Below the pieces are notes generated by a model. That model was not told the origin of the DNA, did not search any database, and was given only the letters and a program-made list of their open reading frames with translations. The position numbers and the translations under genes are program-made. A DNA stretch of 64,000 nucleotides from assembly GCA_013397455.1 (NCBI GenBank), contig VYZB01000220.1, positions 539,667-603,666 on the forward strand, given 5' to 3'. Source of the DNA: Crotophaga sulcirostris (lineage: Eukaryota; Chordata; Aves; Cuculiformes; Crotophagidae). Below, piece by piece: positions 51,539 through 63,812 of the stretch (the first letter of the stretch is position 1; every line of letters begins with the position of its first letter).

Positions 51539-52324
51539 TGGTGTTGCTTTGGGGTTCAGCCCTTGGAACCATATCCCGCCCGCAGGAATAGCTGTGCTGG
51601 CACCAGCATTCCCAGTTCCCAGGCAAGTGGGTGCCAGTGGTCTTTCTCTTTTGGCCAGGAATTGGATGGTGTCACCATTTAGTTTAGCTCAAACCAGAAC
51701 AGATGGTCACCACTTGTGCCACCTGCTGACCCCCAGGGGATGGAGGGTGTTGTCCTGCTTGGATTTCTACCTGGTCTTTACCTGGAAGGTTTGGCACTGA
51801 GCACCTTGTCACTGCAATTAGGAGTCACTCAGAGGTTTGTGTGTGCTTGACAACATCTGGGCATCCACAGCTGCTCTGACGTTGGGGTTGTGCTGCCGAG
51901 GTTGGCCACGAGCAGCGGTGTGTGTTTCTGCTATGGGTTAGCTTTGGATTGTGTGTTTTGGCAGGGCACGAGGAAGTCTTTCAGAGCTCTCGTAACACCA
52001 AAGCACAGTGTGCTGCTTGCGCTCCAGATGGGAAGCTGAAAGTAAAGAAAGTTGAGTGTAGTAGTGGAGGGTCATTAGAAACGTATGGCTTATTTTTCGT
52101 TTTCATCAGCAAGATGCACTTGGGTTTCTAGTATCGTCCACTCAAGAAAAAGTCTAATTTCAGCAACCTTCTCAGCCAAAAGCTTTCTTTTATCACAACT
52201 TCCTCCAACTCCCAGGCTATGCCGGTGTTGGCAGTAATAGTGAGAGCACAAAGATCCCAAACCACTTTGCCAGTGTTTAAGAATTGCAACATCCTTAGCA
52301 AGATACACTTGTGCACATGAGAGA

Positions 52325-52445
52325 ACCGAAACACGGAGGAGTTAGCTGTTTGAAGTCATGCATCAAACAATTGGCAGGGTTGGGAATGGAACTTTGCAAG
52401 TTGTCAGTTTTCAAGCTTTTGCTTTAACCACTAAATATACTGTTT
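52325..52445 (-). mobile_element. MIR-like SINE relic
   Basis: In order: 'cggaggagttagctgtttga', 'gtcatgcatcaaacaattgg', 'gggttgggaatggaac', and 'cttttgctttaaccactaaa'. This follows the antisense MIR core (gaggttaagtgacttgccca, ggtcacacagct, gagctgggatttgaac, ctctttccactgcacc). Confidence 0.5.
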
Positions 52446-53320
52446 CCTATGAGATGCTTCCTCAGACAACACTGAAAGCAGTTTATTGACTGTGAACTTG
52501 CCCAAAAGGCTGCTTGAAAGTTTCCACCAGAGCAAGGTTCTCAAGCCTTCTGATCAGATGCTTTTCTTACTCGCTGATGTTCCTCTTCCTCTCTGTAGCA
52601 ATACTGTTTTACTCCCAGAATGAGGTGTGCCTTTACATTTCCATTTTTCTTAAGTTGCTTTTCCTGCGCTCTTTCCCTCCCTCTGGCTATTGTGGTTGGA
52701 TCTAAGGTCCTGCTGAAGTTGAATGATGGTCTTATCACTCTGCTACTCTTTCTCTAGTTGCTCTGGAGCTGGGAGCCCCACAGAACTGCAGCCTGCTTTT
52801 ATCACCACGTGTACATTCTGCTTTCCTATCTCTTTCTTTGCTGACACCCCCTTTCATCATCAGCCCTGCACACAAACAAGGTTAGCTCCAGTTGAGATTA
52901 CATTAGTGTAGTTCTGCTTCCCATTACTTTTCTCTGTGATCCTGTTTTATGGGGGTGTGCATGCGTAAGGCGTGCACTGAACAACACAAATAGCTGAAGT
53001 AAAGTAGCCTTTATTTCAGAAAAGGAAGGCCACAAGTCAATGGATGCTTTGGATCCAGTATATGTTCAAAACTGATCCTTGTAATTTCCGCACAGCCCAT
53101 TTCCTCGGAAGGTAGAAAAATACATGGCTGTCAACAGGGAAGATGCTGATTTTGGTATGTAAGTGCTGGTTTATATCAGCCCCTCTGGTAGGGGAGGGGA
53201 TGCTCTGTAGTGTTTTAGAGGCCTGAAGAGTTAAGTGCATGCATTTTCATCCCTTGCCCAGTTATCCTGGGCAGATTCCATTGTACATTTACTCAGGTTT
53301 GTGTAAGCAAAGTAGGGAGT

Positions 53321-53430
53321 AACCCCCACTGGATCAGGGGGCTGAAAGCCCCATCCAACTTGGCCTTGAACACCTCCAAGGATGGGGCATCCATGACTTC
53401 TCTGGGCAACCTGTGCCAGTGCCTCACCAA
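53321..53430 (-). mobile_element. CR1 LINE fragment
   Basis: 'cccactggatcagggggctg' to 'ctctgggcaacctgtgccag', antisense. The extreme 3' end is missing. Confidence 0.92.
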
Positions 53431-54304
53431 GTGTTCTTGGAACGGAGTTTGTAGGTTAATTTGACAGTCTACTGATGCTCAAATGACTTGCCTGCAGTGT
53501 GCAGCTGTTTTCCCTGTGACCCCCACCAAAAAAGCGAGCCCAAGCTTAAAACACCTTCAGAACACTGGGTCTGTGCCTAGGAAATCTTGGTTCAAACCTG
53601 CTAAGTGTATTGATTGTGTGGTGAAGACATGTCAAACACGTGTGTACATAAAAATTCCTGTGGTCTCCTCCCCCAGCCAGGTTGATGCCTGCAATGAAAG
53701 TGACTTCCTGCTGTCTCCCACACGACACACATCACCTGTGAGCTCTGCACCACTCATTTCTTATAAACTTGAGAGATATTTTTGTAGTCCTAGGGTTCAG
53801 TAATTTTGCAATGTGTCCGTGGGCGTTAGAGCTTCCGTGTCTGTCTAAGGCTGCGGCCTCACAGAGGGTTGTGGAAAGCTGCTCCATGTATGATCTTGCT
53901 AACTTGTTGCCTTTTTTTTCTTTTTTTTTTTTTCCCCTCAATAGCAGTTGTATGTTGTAAACACCAGAGCTGTGGTTGATAAACTTCATAAGAGGAAATT
54001 TGTGTTAGTGTGTTTTCTGTTGACTGCTGGCTTGTTAAATACTGGCTGGGTAATTTCAAATGTGTCTGGTACACTCTGCATAAATTTGCTTTATGTGCAA
54101 CTGTGTATTCCTCAGGGTGTGTGAACTCAAAACATATGCTACCTCCTGTTACTGATGTTGTGCCTGGATTCGTTATATGGCATCCAGTAACATGTTCTGT
54201 ACTGGCAGACTAGTGCACGTGAGTATCAGCTCTGCCTTGGGCATCTCTCCTCTTTGTGAAAGAGAGACATTTATTGCCCTCACATTAATGGAAGGGGAAA
54301 CCTT

Positions 54305-54592
54305 AGAATCATAGAATCATTAAGGCTGGAAAAGATCTCTTAAGATCATCCAGTCCAACTGTCAACCCAACGCCACCGTGTCTACTAAACCATGTCCCAA
54401 AGTGCCATGTCTGCACGTTTTTTTTAACTCCTCCAGGGATGGTGATTCCACCACTTCCTGAACAGCCTCTTCTTATACTTCACCAGTCTTTCAGTAAAGA
54501 ATTTTTTCCTAATACCTAATTTAAACTTGCTCTGGTGCAAATTGAGGCCATTTCCTCTCATCCTATCATTTGTTACTTGGGAGTAACCTTAC
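54305..54592 (-). mobile_element. CR1 LINE 3' end, older subfamily
   Basis: It begins 'agaatcatagaatcattaag' and continues 'gatcatccagtccaactgtc', then 'ctcctccagggatggtgatt' and 'catttcctctcatcctatca'. It differs in sequence from the other CR1 copies here and is more diverged. Confidence 0.88.
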
Positions 54593-56724
54593 CTTTAGGA
54601 GGGCAAAGCAATCTGTAGCTTCCTTGCAGAATAATGACCTGAGGCAAAGCGGGGAGGAAGCTGAGGACTTGCCTTCATCTGAAACCTGGAATTTTATCTA
54701 GTGATTATTTTCCTCCACCTCTTTTTCTGCCTAGTGATGAAGAGGTCTGGGCATTGTAAGACAGGTTCATTGCCCAGATGACTCTCAGCAGGGAAGTGAT
54801 TAGCACCAATGGATGCATCTTTCCCAATTGTCCCCGTCAGAAATTACTCCGCATCTCAAAATTGCTGAAGGATTATGGAGCAATTGTCCAATATTCCAAT
54901 TCACTGGGAATTGTGGGGAATAGCTTCGTGTTGGACCCATGGAAACCTATTACTGGGTGCGTTCTTGATGCTTTGAGACCTGCGTTGTGTGTCAGTAGGC
55001 ATTTCTCTTCCTCTTACATGCTCTGAGAAGTCCAAAGCAAAACTGTACCCTGCAGGTTGAGAAGTTGTTTATCTGCAGACTGAAAGAAGCAGCTGTGATG
55101 GCCCCACACAGATGGTGGTCACAGCCCATGCTGCACATCAACCAGTCCACACACTGTCCCACTGCTGGGCTCTCCAGCTGGGTTGTGACTGGTCACTCCA
55201 CACATTTTCTTAGCAAGATCTGAGGTTCCCATCGAGTGTACTTGCTTCTTTTAGGAAAAGAGCTTCCATTACTGCCTCCCTGTTTGATAAGAAGAGTGGC
55301 TATTTTTTTTAGGGTAGCTGGGGCACTGCCCATCTCAGGAAACAGCAGAATAATGTTTTGAGCAAACTGCATCTTGGTTTTGTGTGCTCAGCTGTGCCAG
55401 CAGCACTGCCAACAAGACTCTGCTCCTGCAACCCCTGCCTGTCAGTACGATTCCCTGGAGGCAGGACGATCGCATGGCTTGTAGACAGCCTTTACAGCTC
55501 ATGATCTTGGGTGCCCTGCCCAAGCAAATACCTACCATGGGGAAGTTTTTAGGTCAGGCTTGTGTATAAGCAGGCCCAGAGGAAAATTGCTGCCTGAGAT
55601 GAATGAGGAGATGTTTGAAGCCCTGCAGTGTCCTCGGTGTTCTGTACATACCTCCAGTTCAGGGGTACATGGATTTCACAGAGCAATACACTGGGCCCTT
55701 GCAAGGGTCAGGTCTTCAGCTTGGGTGCACACGTTGTTAGGCCTTGTTTGGCCACCCAAACAGATCAGCTGGCCGGCCAGTCTTGAGAAATGTATCTCTC
55801 TTGGATGGAGTGTCTGTACACACCAGCTGTAGACCAAGAGCTTTGTGTATTCTGGCTCTCTGTTCTGCTTCTTAGCCCCTGTGGTGCTAAGCACCACGCA
55901 CATCCTGTCCTGCTAAACTGCCTGGCATTCTTGGAGTCAGAAGGCAGCAGTGTGCCTGCCTTCCTCTTGAAGTATTTGAGGACTGTGGGAGATGTGGCTG
56001 GTGGGGGAGGAAGAAGTATTACAGGAAGATGTTGGTGGGTGAATGTGGAAGTAAGTCTAAGGGGTATATTGCAGCAGGAAGAGCGAGAACTGGTGGCATC
56101 TTATGGTAGAAAGTGGGTGGCTCTACAGCCTGGTGTTGGTGAGCAGGGGTCTGTGATAGCCCATGTACCTGCTTGAAATTGGTTCTGTGGGTTTGCATCC
56201 CACTAAAACACAAACTTCTGTCTCACCCTTGCTTACTCTAGCTTTGAGAGAGACACAAGTTGTGCAGTAAACTAATTGCTGTCAAGTGTGGGTTGATTAA
56301 CTTGAAGTTTAGGCTGCCAGACCCAAGGGTCAGAACCCTACCACAACGTGGGATTTTTAATAATAATCTGTCTATCCACTAGGATGAAAGTCTGAGGCAA
56401 CACTGGGGCTTTTAAAAGTTGCCAGTTGCAATGAGGAATTTTTTATTTTTTTTTTAAGACTGCTACAGTGAAAGACAAAGAGTATTTCTCAAAAAAACCA
56501 GCAGCATAAACCCAGACAAGAAGGAGTGATGCTGCATTTGGCCACCCACAAATGGCAAAATGACCTAGAGGAAAAGGAATTGTAATTGATTTTACTCATG
56601 AGGTCAAGATAGTGCAAACAAGGTTACAGCCTGGAGAACTCTATTCCGATTTCCTAAGGCAAAAGGGAAGATCAAAGTGCAGTGATATAGGAGTATTCAA
56701 CTATGCAGAGCTTGCTTCATGTAC

Positions 56725-56830
56725 AAAGTGTCACACTGGGTCAGATCTAAGGTCTAATTAGTAGGGCGTTCTGAATCTAGCAATAGGAAGGGGAGAGGCT
56801 TTGTAAACAGTGTTGAAAACTGCAGGCCTA
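56725..56830 (+). mobile_element. Possible ancient L3/CR1-type relic
   Basis: 'cacactgggtcagatctaag' followed by 'gtctaattagtaggg' resembles a widespread amniote repeat containing 'actgggtcagaccaaaggtc' and 'catctagccc'. The family assignment is from memory and uncertain. Confidence 0.3.
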
Positions 56831-58800
56831 GAGTTATCCTTCCTTTGGCATATCCACTCCAGGTTTTATTGGGAAAATCCCTCTACATAGTGAGATAATC
56901 AGTGAGTTTGGAAAGACAAAGTATTGGGCAACTTGAACTTGTAGTGCTAGTAGCTTGGATAAGTACTTCGTATCTGATGGGTTGTGGCATCAGGTAGAAA
57001 TCCTCAGCAGAAAGAAGCAGCTCGTCCCTGGCTGTGTCTTCTGTCTCTGCTGGTCAGTAGAGTCGTAGCAGTTTGCTGCTTTTGTTGCCATTGGGAAAGG
57101 CTGAGGTGGCACATAGTCTAGAATCTTGCTGGGTTTATTGTTAATGAGCAGAAGACAAGGCAAGCTTGTTTTGCTTTATTCAAACTTGTAAACCTTGCCT
57201 CCTCCCCCTTTTACTTCCCTCCCTCTTAAGGCACATGGGTGGCTTTGTGGTCTCTGTATCCGGTCTCTGGGTGATACAGCGTGTGAGCTGAGGAAGCAGG
57301 ACAGATAAAACTTAGCTCTTATTTCTGGGAATCCTTACCTCACTGCGGATGGGCAAGCGTTGTGCTCCCAGGCACGGGCAGATAAGATGCTGGGTTCCTT
57401 GTCATACTGAGGCATAGGGCTGGCTCCTGAGGAGCTGCCAAGCAGGACTTCATGATTTGGGAGACCCAAATCTTCAGCAGAATGTCACTCAGTTTCTTTC
57501 TAACTTTGTACACTGTCTGACAGCTGCAAAACCATATTTTAAGTTGTGAATGAGGAAATTTTGTACTGCTTTCATGGGTTGAGGCTTAAGTGATACTGTT
57601 AGAATTGCTCAGGGCGCATGCAGGGCTGAACTTGGAACCAGTGAGGAGTCAGACTGGAAGCAGGCTGAAGCTTTTGGTTTCTGCAGCAGCTACGAACCAC
57701 AGGTATGTGAGTACCCCCTGGACTGCACTACTGGCACATTTCTCTGCTGACCTGGTGGAAAAACTCTGGTAAGTAAGAGGGAATTTATGAGAGCTGGTTT
57801 CTCTGCTGAGATCCTTGAAGGGAGTTAAAGCCAGTTATCTGTCTCTTGCTAGGAGCTAATGCTGACAGCTCCAAGCTCTTCCTGCATGTGGGGACACCAC
57901 GCTCTCCCTGTCATCTGTGGAAGAAACTGGAGTTTTGTACTGCTGCAGTGTTTTGTTTGTGGGCATGTGAAAGGAGCATGAGGGCTTCTCTGACTTTGGT
58001 ATTATGTGTCTTTAAGAAAGAAACCGTTTGAAGGGCTTCTGATAAATGTTTTTCATTTTAGCTGTTCACGTGTGCACTTATCCTGTGCTTGAAAACAACA
58101 GTTTGTACCCAATAGCAGTCAGATTCTTTTTCTCTTATTTGCGTTCTTTGGGTGTACTGAGAATAAATTGTAGAGTCCTGCCAAGTGAAAGGATGCAGAT
58201 GGCATTAACAAACCTATTTTGATTGCTTCAGCCCTAGATTTCACTTTTCCTGTACTTGTAGAGGGGGAATATATATTATTATTTGTATTATTTGTTGTGT
58301 GTATAAAAATGCATTCATACTCAGAACCAGCAACATCTCTTTCTCTCTCTCACAGACTGGAACTGAGCTCTGGAAAAACAAAGTTGAGCCTGGAGCATGT
58401 GGCCTGAGGATTGCCTTACAAAGCCAGGGGTAGGGATTCATTGTTTCTCTTGGCTGCTTGGCTGTAGATGAGCTATCTGGAGAGGCGCCTCCATTCTCAA
58501 GTGAAGATAATTGTTTGATTTATTTGTCAAATATAGCTGTAGATGTTAATCCCAGTGTAGAAGAGATTAAGAAAGGGTTGCATTGAAATAGAAGCAAATT
58601 CTATAGGAGAACACCTCTGTGGCTTAAAGGCACTGGACTGGAAATTTGATTGAGGTGCACATTTTCCTGAGCTGTGAGGATATGTAATCTTCTTTTCTTT
58701 GCGTCTTTTGCATGTTAACCTTCTACAGACCCCAGCACAGCTCTGAAGAGATGTTATGTAGTCAACAGCAACAGAGTTTTTTTTTAACCTTTTCTTGCAG

Positions 58801-58964
58801 GTGGTAGCTGAGAAGTGAGCAGGATGCCCCCAGGCATTTACTGCCCTATGGAATTCTGGTCCAAGGGAGAAAACCAAAACATCCAGGTGGACTTTCTGCT
58901 GCCTACAGGCATATACTTAAACCTCTCTGTGTCCTGCAATGCTAGCTTGGGCACCATCAAGCAG
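58801..58964 (+). CDS. PIK3CD: PIK3CD exon 2: start codon and adaptor-binding domain
   Basis: Acceptor ttcttgcag at 58800, donor AAGCAG|gtaaca. The ATG at 58824 is chosen because the protein then begins MPPG..CPMEFW, as in vertebrate p110-delta. The upstream 23 bases are 5' UTR and contain an in-frame GTG but no ATG. The 47 codons start the adaptor-binding domain that holds the p85 inter-SH2 coiled coil. Confidence 0.93.
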
Positions 58965-61900
58965 GTAACAGTCCTGTTTCACAGTCTTATCTGTAATTCC
59001 TGGAACAAGGGGTCTGTTATTGGGGAGCACCTGGGGAAAAGTGTTGGGTCTTAATTCAGTGGAAGTTGGGGGGGTTCTGCATTGCTCTGAGGCAGTTCCT
59101 TGTGACTGAGAGCTCTTCTTTGTGACAGCCTCTACAATTTACAAAACCCACGTCCAGTGCTGAGACCAGGGTACTGGTGAGGGCTGTTGACGTTTATTCT
59201 CTGTGTAGTTGTCCAACCTTGGGATGAGAATTAGAGTGACTGTGGAGTGATGGCAGATTTGAATTTGCCACATAGGACTTGTGAACTGGGTGTTCAATTA
59301 CTGCTCACCTGACCAAACCAGTTCCCACACTGGATTTTTCATTATGAAAGCTCTTGTTTACGCGCATACAAGTAAGAGGAGTCACCTCCAAATACTCAGA
59401 TAGAAATGCTGAAGTGACTAAAAGTGTTCAGGATGCCAACCCACCCTTCCTTCTCTTGCCTCACAGAAACAGAATACTGAAAATTGGGAAATGAGAATTA
59501 TAGAGGATTTTTCATAGTGCTTCATTTGAGGAATAGAATGCTGTGGTGCAACCACGTGTAAACGAAACATAGCTACTTCCTTGTTTCCCTGGGCAGGAAG
59601 CAGAGGTAGGGGAGAATGAAGGAAAACAGAGGAAAAGGTTTTCTCTGCAGCAGCAACCTGGCCTAGATGAGTCACAGATCACAAGGGACAGCAGCACAGT
59701 GCCAGATTATTCCATGTTTTCTCGTGCTGCAATTTTCAGGTAAAAAAACCCAAACCTAAATAAAAAAAACACAAGTAGAGCTGGTTGGTTCAGCTGTTGC
59801 AGGTCTGTGTGTTACAGCCAGTGGGCTTGCTGGGTCAGACCAGAGGGCCATCTGCTCCTGAGGTTTGTCTTCTTTAGCAGGCACTTAGGATGAGAGTGAA
59901 GGAATGGAATACAGTCATAAGGAATTGCTGTCCAGTGGGAGTGAAGGATCTCTGGGAACTGGATAGTGTTGAAAAGACTTCAGAAAAGTTTTTGGCTCTT
60001 ACAATGGATTTTATGCTTTGGGGCAAGTTATTTATCCCAATTTTGCTTCCAGTGGGAGTAATACCTCTATTTCACAAGGCTAGCAGTCAGCAGGTACTTG
60101 CTGTGAGGTGCATGTTATTTAAATACTCAGATTGAGGGATTTAATTTACCTGAAAAATATGACCAGCACAAAAAAAGAAAGTCAGTTAAAGACATTTGCA
60201 AATAAATCCACAAGCGTGAGTTGGAGCCACCAGACTTGGCTGAAAAGCAGGAATGCTGTGAAAAGGTTTGGCTGTGCATTCCCATTGGTGAATGATGTAT
60301 CTTGGGAGAGTGAGGTTGTGGGATGACAGTTAGAGGAAGACGAGGCTCTGGCAGTGCAGCATAGTGTCACCCTGCTGTTGGTCTGTCCCAGGTGGTGTGG
60401 AAGCATGCCCAGAATGAGCCGCTGTTCCATATGCTCAGTGATCCCGAGGCCTACGTCTTCACCTGCATCAACCAAACAGCAGAACAGCAAGAGCTGGAGG
60501 ATGAGCAGCGGCGGCTTTGTGACATCCAACCCTTTCTACCTGTACTGCGGCTCGTGGCTCGAGAAGGAGACAGAGTCAAGAAGCTTATTAACTCCCAGAT
60601 CAGCCTGCTCATTGGGAAAGGTCAGTTCCCCCACCACTGGTCTTGCCAGGACTGTGGCAGGGGCGTTGGCTGTAGGTGAAACATGCTTCTATCCCAGACA
60701 GTGAAATAGTGATGGAACCCTGTTTGTGCAGCAGTGAAATTTGCATGCTTGGTCTCTGGTGGACCTGGTAAAGGAACAGTGCATATACAGACCCAAGAAA
60801 GGGGATCTTTCCTGCTGTCAGCAAGCTATAGTCATTGAGTCGCTGGAATTGTACATAGTAAATTTCATAGAATCATCAAATGGTTTGGGTTGGAAGAGAC
60901 CTTAAAGATCACCCGATTCCAACCCCCCTGCCATGGGCAGGGGCACCTCCCACTGGATCAGGGGGCTCCAAGCCCCATCCAACCTGGCCTTGAACACCTC
61001 CAGGGATGGGGCAGCCACCACTTCTCTGGGCAACCTGAGCCAGGACCTCCCCACCTTCACAGGAAAACATTTCTTCCTAAACTGTCATCTCAATCTCCCC
61101 TCTTTCAGCTTAAAACCATTCCCCCTCATCCTATCTCTGCACTCCCTGATCAAGAGCCCCTCCCCAGCTTTCCTGGAGCCCCTTTCAGTGCTGGAAGGTA
61201 GTAAGTGATTGCTGGTAGCTTGGCTGACTCTTCTCCTTTTCGCCAAATATTAAGCATGTGTTCAGGGACACTGTTTCACAGACACTCGATTATCAAAGGC
61301 TCATTTCCCCCACTGGACACAGATGCTTATTTTGCCTTTCTCTCTTACTCTCCACTTAGGTTTGCACGAGTTTGACACTGTGCAGGATCCAGAGGTGAAT
61401 GATTTCCGTACCAAAATGTGCCAGTTCTGTGAAGAGAGAGCAGCAAAGCGGCAGCAGCTCAACTGGGCAGCTTGGATGGAATACAGCTTTCCCTTGCAGC
61501 TGGAGCCCATGACCAAAGGCCTCGGGACTCGCCCTCTACATAACCCCACCAAGAACATTTTTGTCAACGTCAAGTTTCAGTCTGGCGGGGTAAAGCACAA
61601 GCTTTTTTGTGACAATGTTTAACTGGTTTGTGCTTTCCCTTTGGGAACCTCTGGGCATTTGGAGACAGAATAATGTGTGCGTGGACAGTGTTTCCATATG
61701 TTCAGTGTTCATCTTCATTCTTCAGATTCCTTTGCCTGTGGAGATGGTTGGGAGGGAGACTCTGAGCCTTCAACCGAGGGAGATGTTCCCCTTCCTGAAC
61801 ATACATTGAGTGTACTGGTTAGCTCATAGCTGAGGTTGCTGCATGCACATGTGGTGGTGGAAAGCTGTTTGGTTTTGGGTAGGAGAAGAGCACAGAATCC

Positions 61901-63812
61901 AACACTTCCCATTTCTTTTGAAGCCCAAGAGTCTGCTCAGCTCGTGCTCAGCATACACTGCTTGCAGGCATCGTTCTGTGTTGCCTATGGGTCCCTGCTC
62001 TCACCTGCAACCATTGATTAATGTTATTTGTGCATGTTGTGCCTGGGCATGGAGCAGGAGCCACCCCCATGGGAGAAGGGCCTTCCAGAGCAGTGTGTTT
62101 GAGCATGGTGACCCTAGCCACCCTCTGCCTTCCTGGTGGAATGACAGGGGGAAGATCTTTAATGACTAGCAAACACATGAAATGGTGAATCTACTTAAAC
62201 TGGACTTGAAGTTCCTTATTTCCAGCCTTGCGCTTGCGCTGCTGAAACATCCTCCTGCCCAGTTTGGCAAACGTCCCTACTTATTTGCTAATGCGTGTGT
62301 GTGGGTAATTCTGCCTTCCTGTCCTCTTTGTTGTTACCTATCTGCTGAGCTACTGCTGCTCCTTGTGCTGATTTCAACCCTTTGCTGGTATTTGACAGTG
62401 TATGTTATGTTGTTGGGATTGCAGGAGAGCTTCACTTTCCAGATCTCCCCAAAGGAGTTCCCCATCACATTGATGAGCTATGCTATCAAGAAGCAGGCTA
62501 CTGTATTCCGCCATGAGACAGTGGAGAACCCAGAGGACTACACCCTGCAGGTGAATGGGAAGTGTGAATATCTCTATGGGAACTACCCCCTGTACCAGTT
62601 CCAGGTGAGCCTTTTGTCTTGCTTTATCAATGAGTCTGCTCCCATATGGCCTCGTCTTGCTGGGATGAGATGTGTTATCCTCCTTCAAGGGGGCAGTGCT
62701 GTTTAGAGGAGTGCAGCACATCAGTGTCAGGACCTGGGTGTTACTTAGGGCTAGGGATATTTCTAGCAACCTAACAGATCCATTATTTTAGGGGTTGATG
62801 ATCTAAGCCCATCCCTGGGTACCAAGTGCTATGTAAATGCCTTTATAGGCCATGGTTCTGGACATGTCTGATTGCTTACATTGTGTCCTGGGATTCTATT
62901 CCTGAAAGATGGGCAAGTAATCCTTTATCCTACGTTCCCCTGGCAGGAAAAACTGTTGTTGGGAGCTCTGAGTCCTTCTCAGTGTTTTCCCTTAATTCAG
63001 CCATTTGAGTCAGTTGATGAAATGCCAGCTATAAAAGGCACTTGATATTCTCAGTTCTGGCAACGTGAGTGCAGTGAGATGCAGGTTTATAAAGCAAGAG
63101 GAGATAAATTAAAACTGAATTTTGATTGCTGCTGTGTCCTTTCCTTACTCCTTCCACGTATTTCCCCTTCAACCAGTTCTGATTTGCTTAACTGCTCTTG
63201 CCTGCCTAGTTTGGTCTCACCCATGCTGGCTCTGTCCTCTCTCTGCAGTACATTCGCAGCTGCCTGCACCAGGGCCTGACGCCCCACCTGACCATGGTAC
63301 ACTGTTCCACTATCATTGCTATGAGAGATGAGCAAACCAACTGCATTGCCAGCCCCCCAAAGATGACTGCCAAGCCTCCCCCACTCCCAAAGAAAAAGGT
63401 AAGAGGGAACAGTGACCCAGCGGGGTCACCTTGAACTCGTCCATTGATGGAGATGCTGATCTTATCTGGGAACAGCAGCTGGTTCTCCCTGCCTCTCTCA
63501 GGACATGTTCCTAGCTAGGGTCTATGAGCTGGGAACTTCCAGTCAGCCTTCCAGCTCCCTCCAGAACTTCTCTGGTTGTCACAGACTTTGTGCTGCCCAC
63601 CTGCAATGCAATGTTCTTTTCTGTTGGAGAAAAAAAAGCATGTGATGAGACATGAGGTCTGGCACTGACTTGAGGAGTCTCTGTTGCATCCATTTCTGAT
63701 TGGAACCCTTTTTTCTTTCTAGCCAAACTATGGTTCCCTCTGGTCCTTAGAGCAGTCTTTCTATATTGAGCTGGTGCAAGGCAGCAAGGTCAATGCAGAT
63801 GAGAGGATGAAG
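58824..63812 (+). CDS. PIK3CD: PIK3CD, PI3-kinase catalytic subunit p110-delta, N-terminal exons, 3' partial
   Basis: Joined coding exons: 58824-58964, 60392-60620, 61360-61589, 62425-62604, 63249-63398, 63723-63812. They give 340 codons in one frame with GT..AG junctions. The protein is the class IA kinase subunit that makes PI(3,4,5)P3 from PI(4,5)P2 at the plasma membrane, mainly in leukocytes, bound to a p85-type regulatory subunit. Seen here are the adaptor-binding domain (about residues 16-105), the linker, the Ras-binding domain (about 185-280) and a Pro/Lys-rich linker before C2. C2, helical and kinase domains are beyond the window, so catalytic residues cannot be checked. Similarity to recalled human PIK3CD is high throughout, for example [19 protein letters not shown] and [12 protein letters not shown], which distinguishes it from PIK3CA and PIK3CB. 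Confidence 0.95.
59815..59880 (+). mobile_element. Possible ancient L3/CR1-type relic
   Basis: 'gcttgctgggtcagaccaga' followed by 'gggccatctgctcctgagg' shares the 'ctgggtcagac..agggccatct' motif with the element at 56725. It is short and diverged. Confidence 0.3.
59910..60135 (+). mobile_element. MIR-like SINE relic
   Basis: 'ctttggggcaagttatttat', 'gcttccagtgggagtaatac' and 'ctctatttcacaagg' follow the MIR core order (cttgggcaagtcacttaacc, aatggggataataat, acctacctcacaggg). It lies in PIK3CD intron 2. Confidence 0.45.
60392..60620 (+). CDS. PIK3CD: PIK3CD exon 3
   Basis: 229-bp exon, acceptor tgtcccag, donor GGGAAAG|gtcagt, 76 codons plus one base. It encodes [20 protein letters not shown] through [13 protein letters not shown], the second half of the adaptor-binding domain and start of the linker. 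Here the first two residues are VV where human has LL. Confidence 0.96.
60864..61199 (-). mobile_element. CR1 LINE 3' fragment
   Basis: 'tcatagaatcatcaaatggt' to 'gcccctttcagtgctggaag', antisense, through 'ccatgggcaggggcacctcc' and 'cccctctttcagcttaaaac'. It lies in PIK3CD intron 3 and is among the better-preserved copies. Confidence 0.95.
61360..61589 (+). CDS. PIK3CD: PIK3CD exon 4
   Basis: 230-bp exon, acceptor ccacttag, donor GGCGGG|gtaaag. It encodes [22 protein letters not shown] through [12 protein letters not shown], the linker and first strand of the Ras-binding domain. It ends on a codon boundary and joins directly to ESFTFQ in exon 5. Confidence 0.95.
62425..62604 (+). CDS. PIK3CD: PIK3CD exon 5 (Ras-binding domain)
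   Basis: 180-bp phase-0 exon, acceptor gattgcag, donor TTCCAG|gtgagc. It encodes [17 protein letters not shown], an [10 protein letters not shown] helix region and [20 protein letters not shown], the ubiquitin-like core of the Ras-binding domain. Confidence 0.96.
63249..63398 (+). CDS. PIK3CD: PIK3CD exon 6
   Basis: 150-bp phase-0 exon, acceptor ctctgcag, donor AAAAAG|gtaaga. It encodes [18 protein letters not shown], then a MRDEQ segment, then the Pro/Lys-rich linker [10 protein letters not shown] toward the C2 domain. Confidence 0.95.
63723..63812 (+). CDS. PIK3CD: PIK3CD exon 7, last exon in window
   Basis: 90-bp exon, acceptor ctttctag, donor ATGAAG|gtaggt. It encodes [20 protein letters not shown] then [10 protein letters not shown], the start of the C2 region. 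The gene continues past 64000; 63813-64000 is intron. Confidence 0.95.

Larger units (their letters stand above)
50807..58800 (+). other. PIK3CD: PIK3CD intron 1 (5' UTR intron)
   Basis: About 8 kb between the putative noncoding exon and the start-codon exon. It contains a 31-bp minisatellite, two CR1 elements, an MIR-like relic and a relic resembling an old L3/CR1 family. No further exon is supported. Confidence 0.5.
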
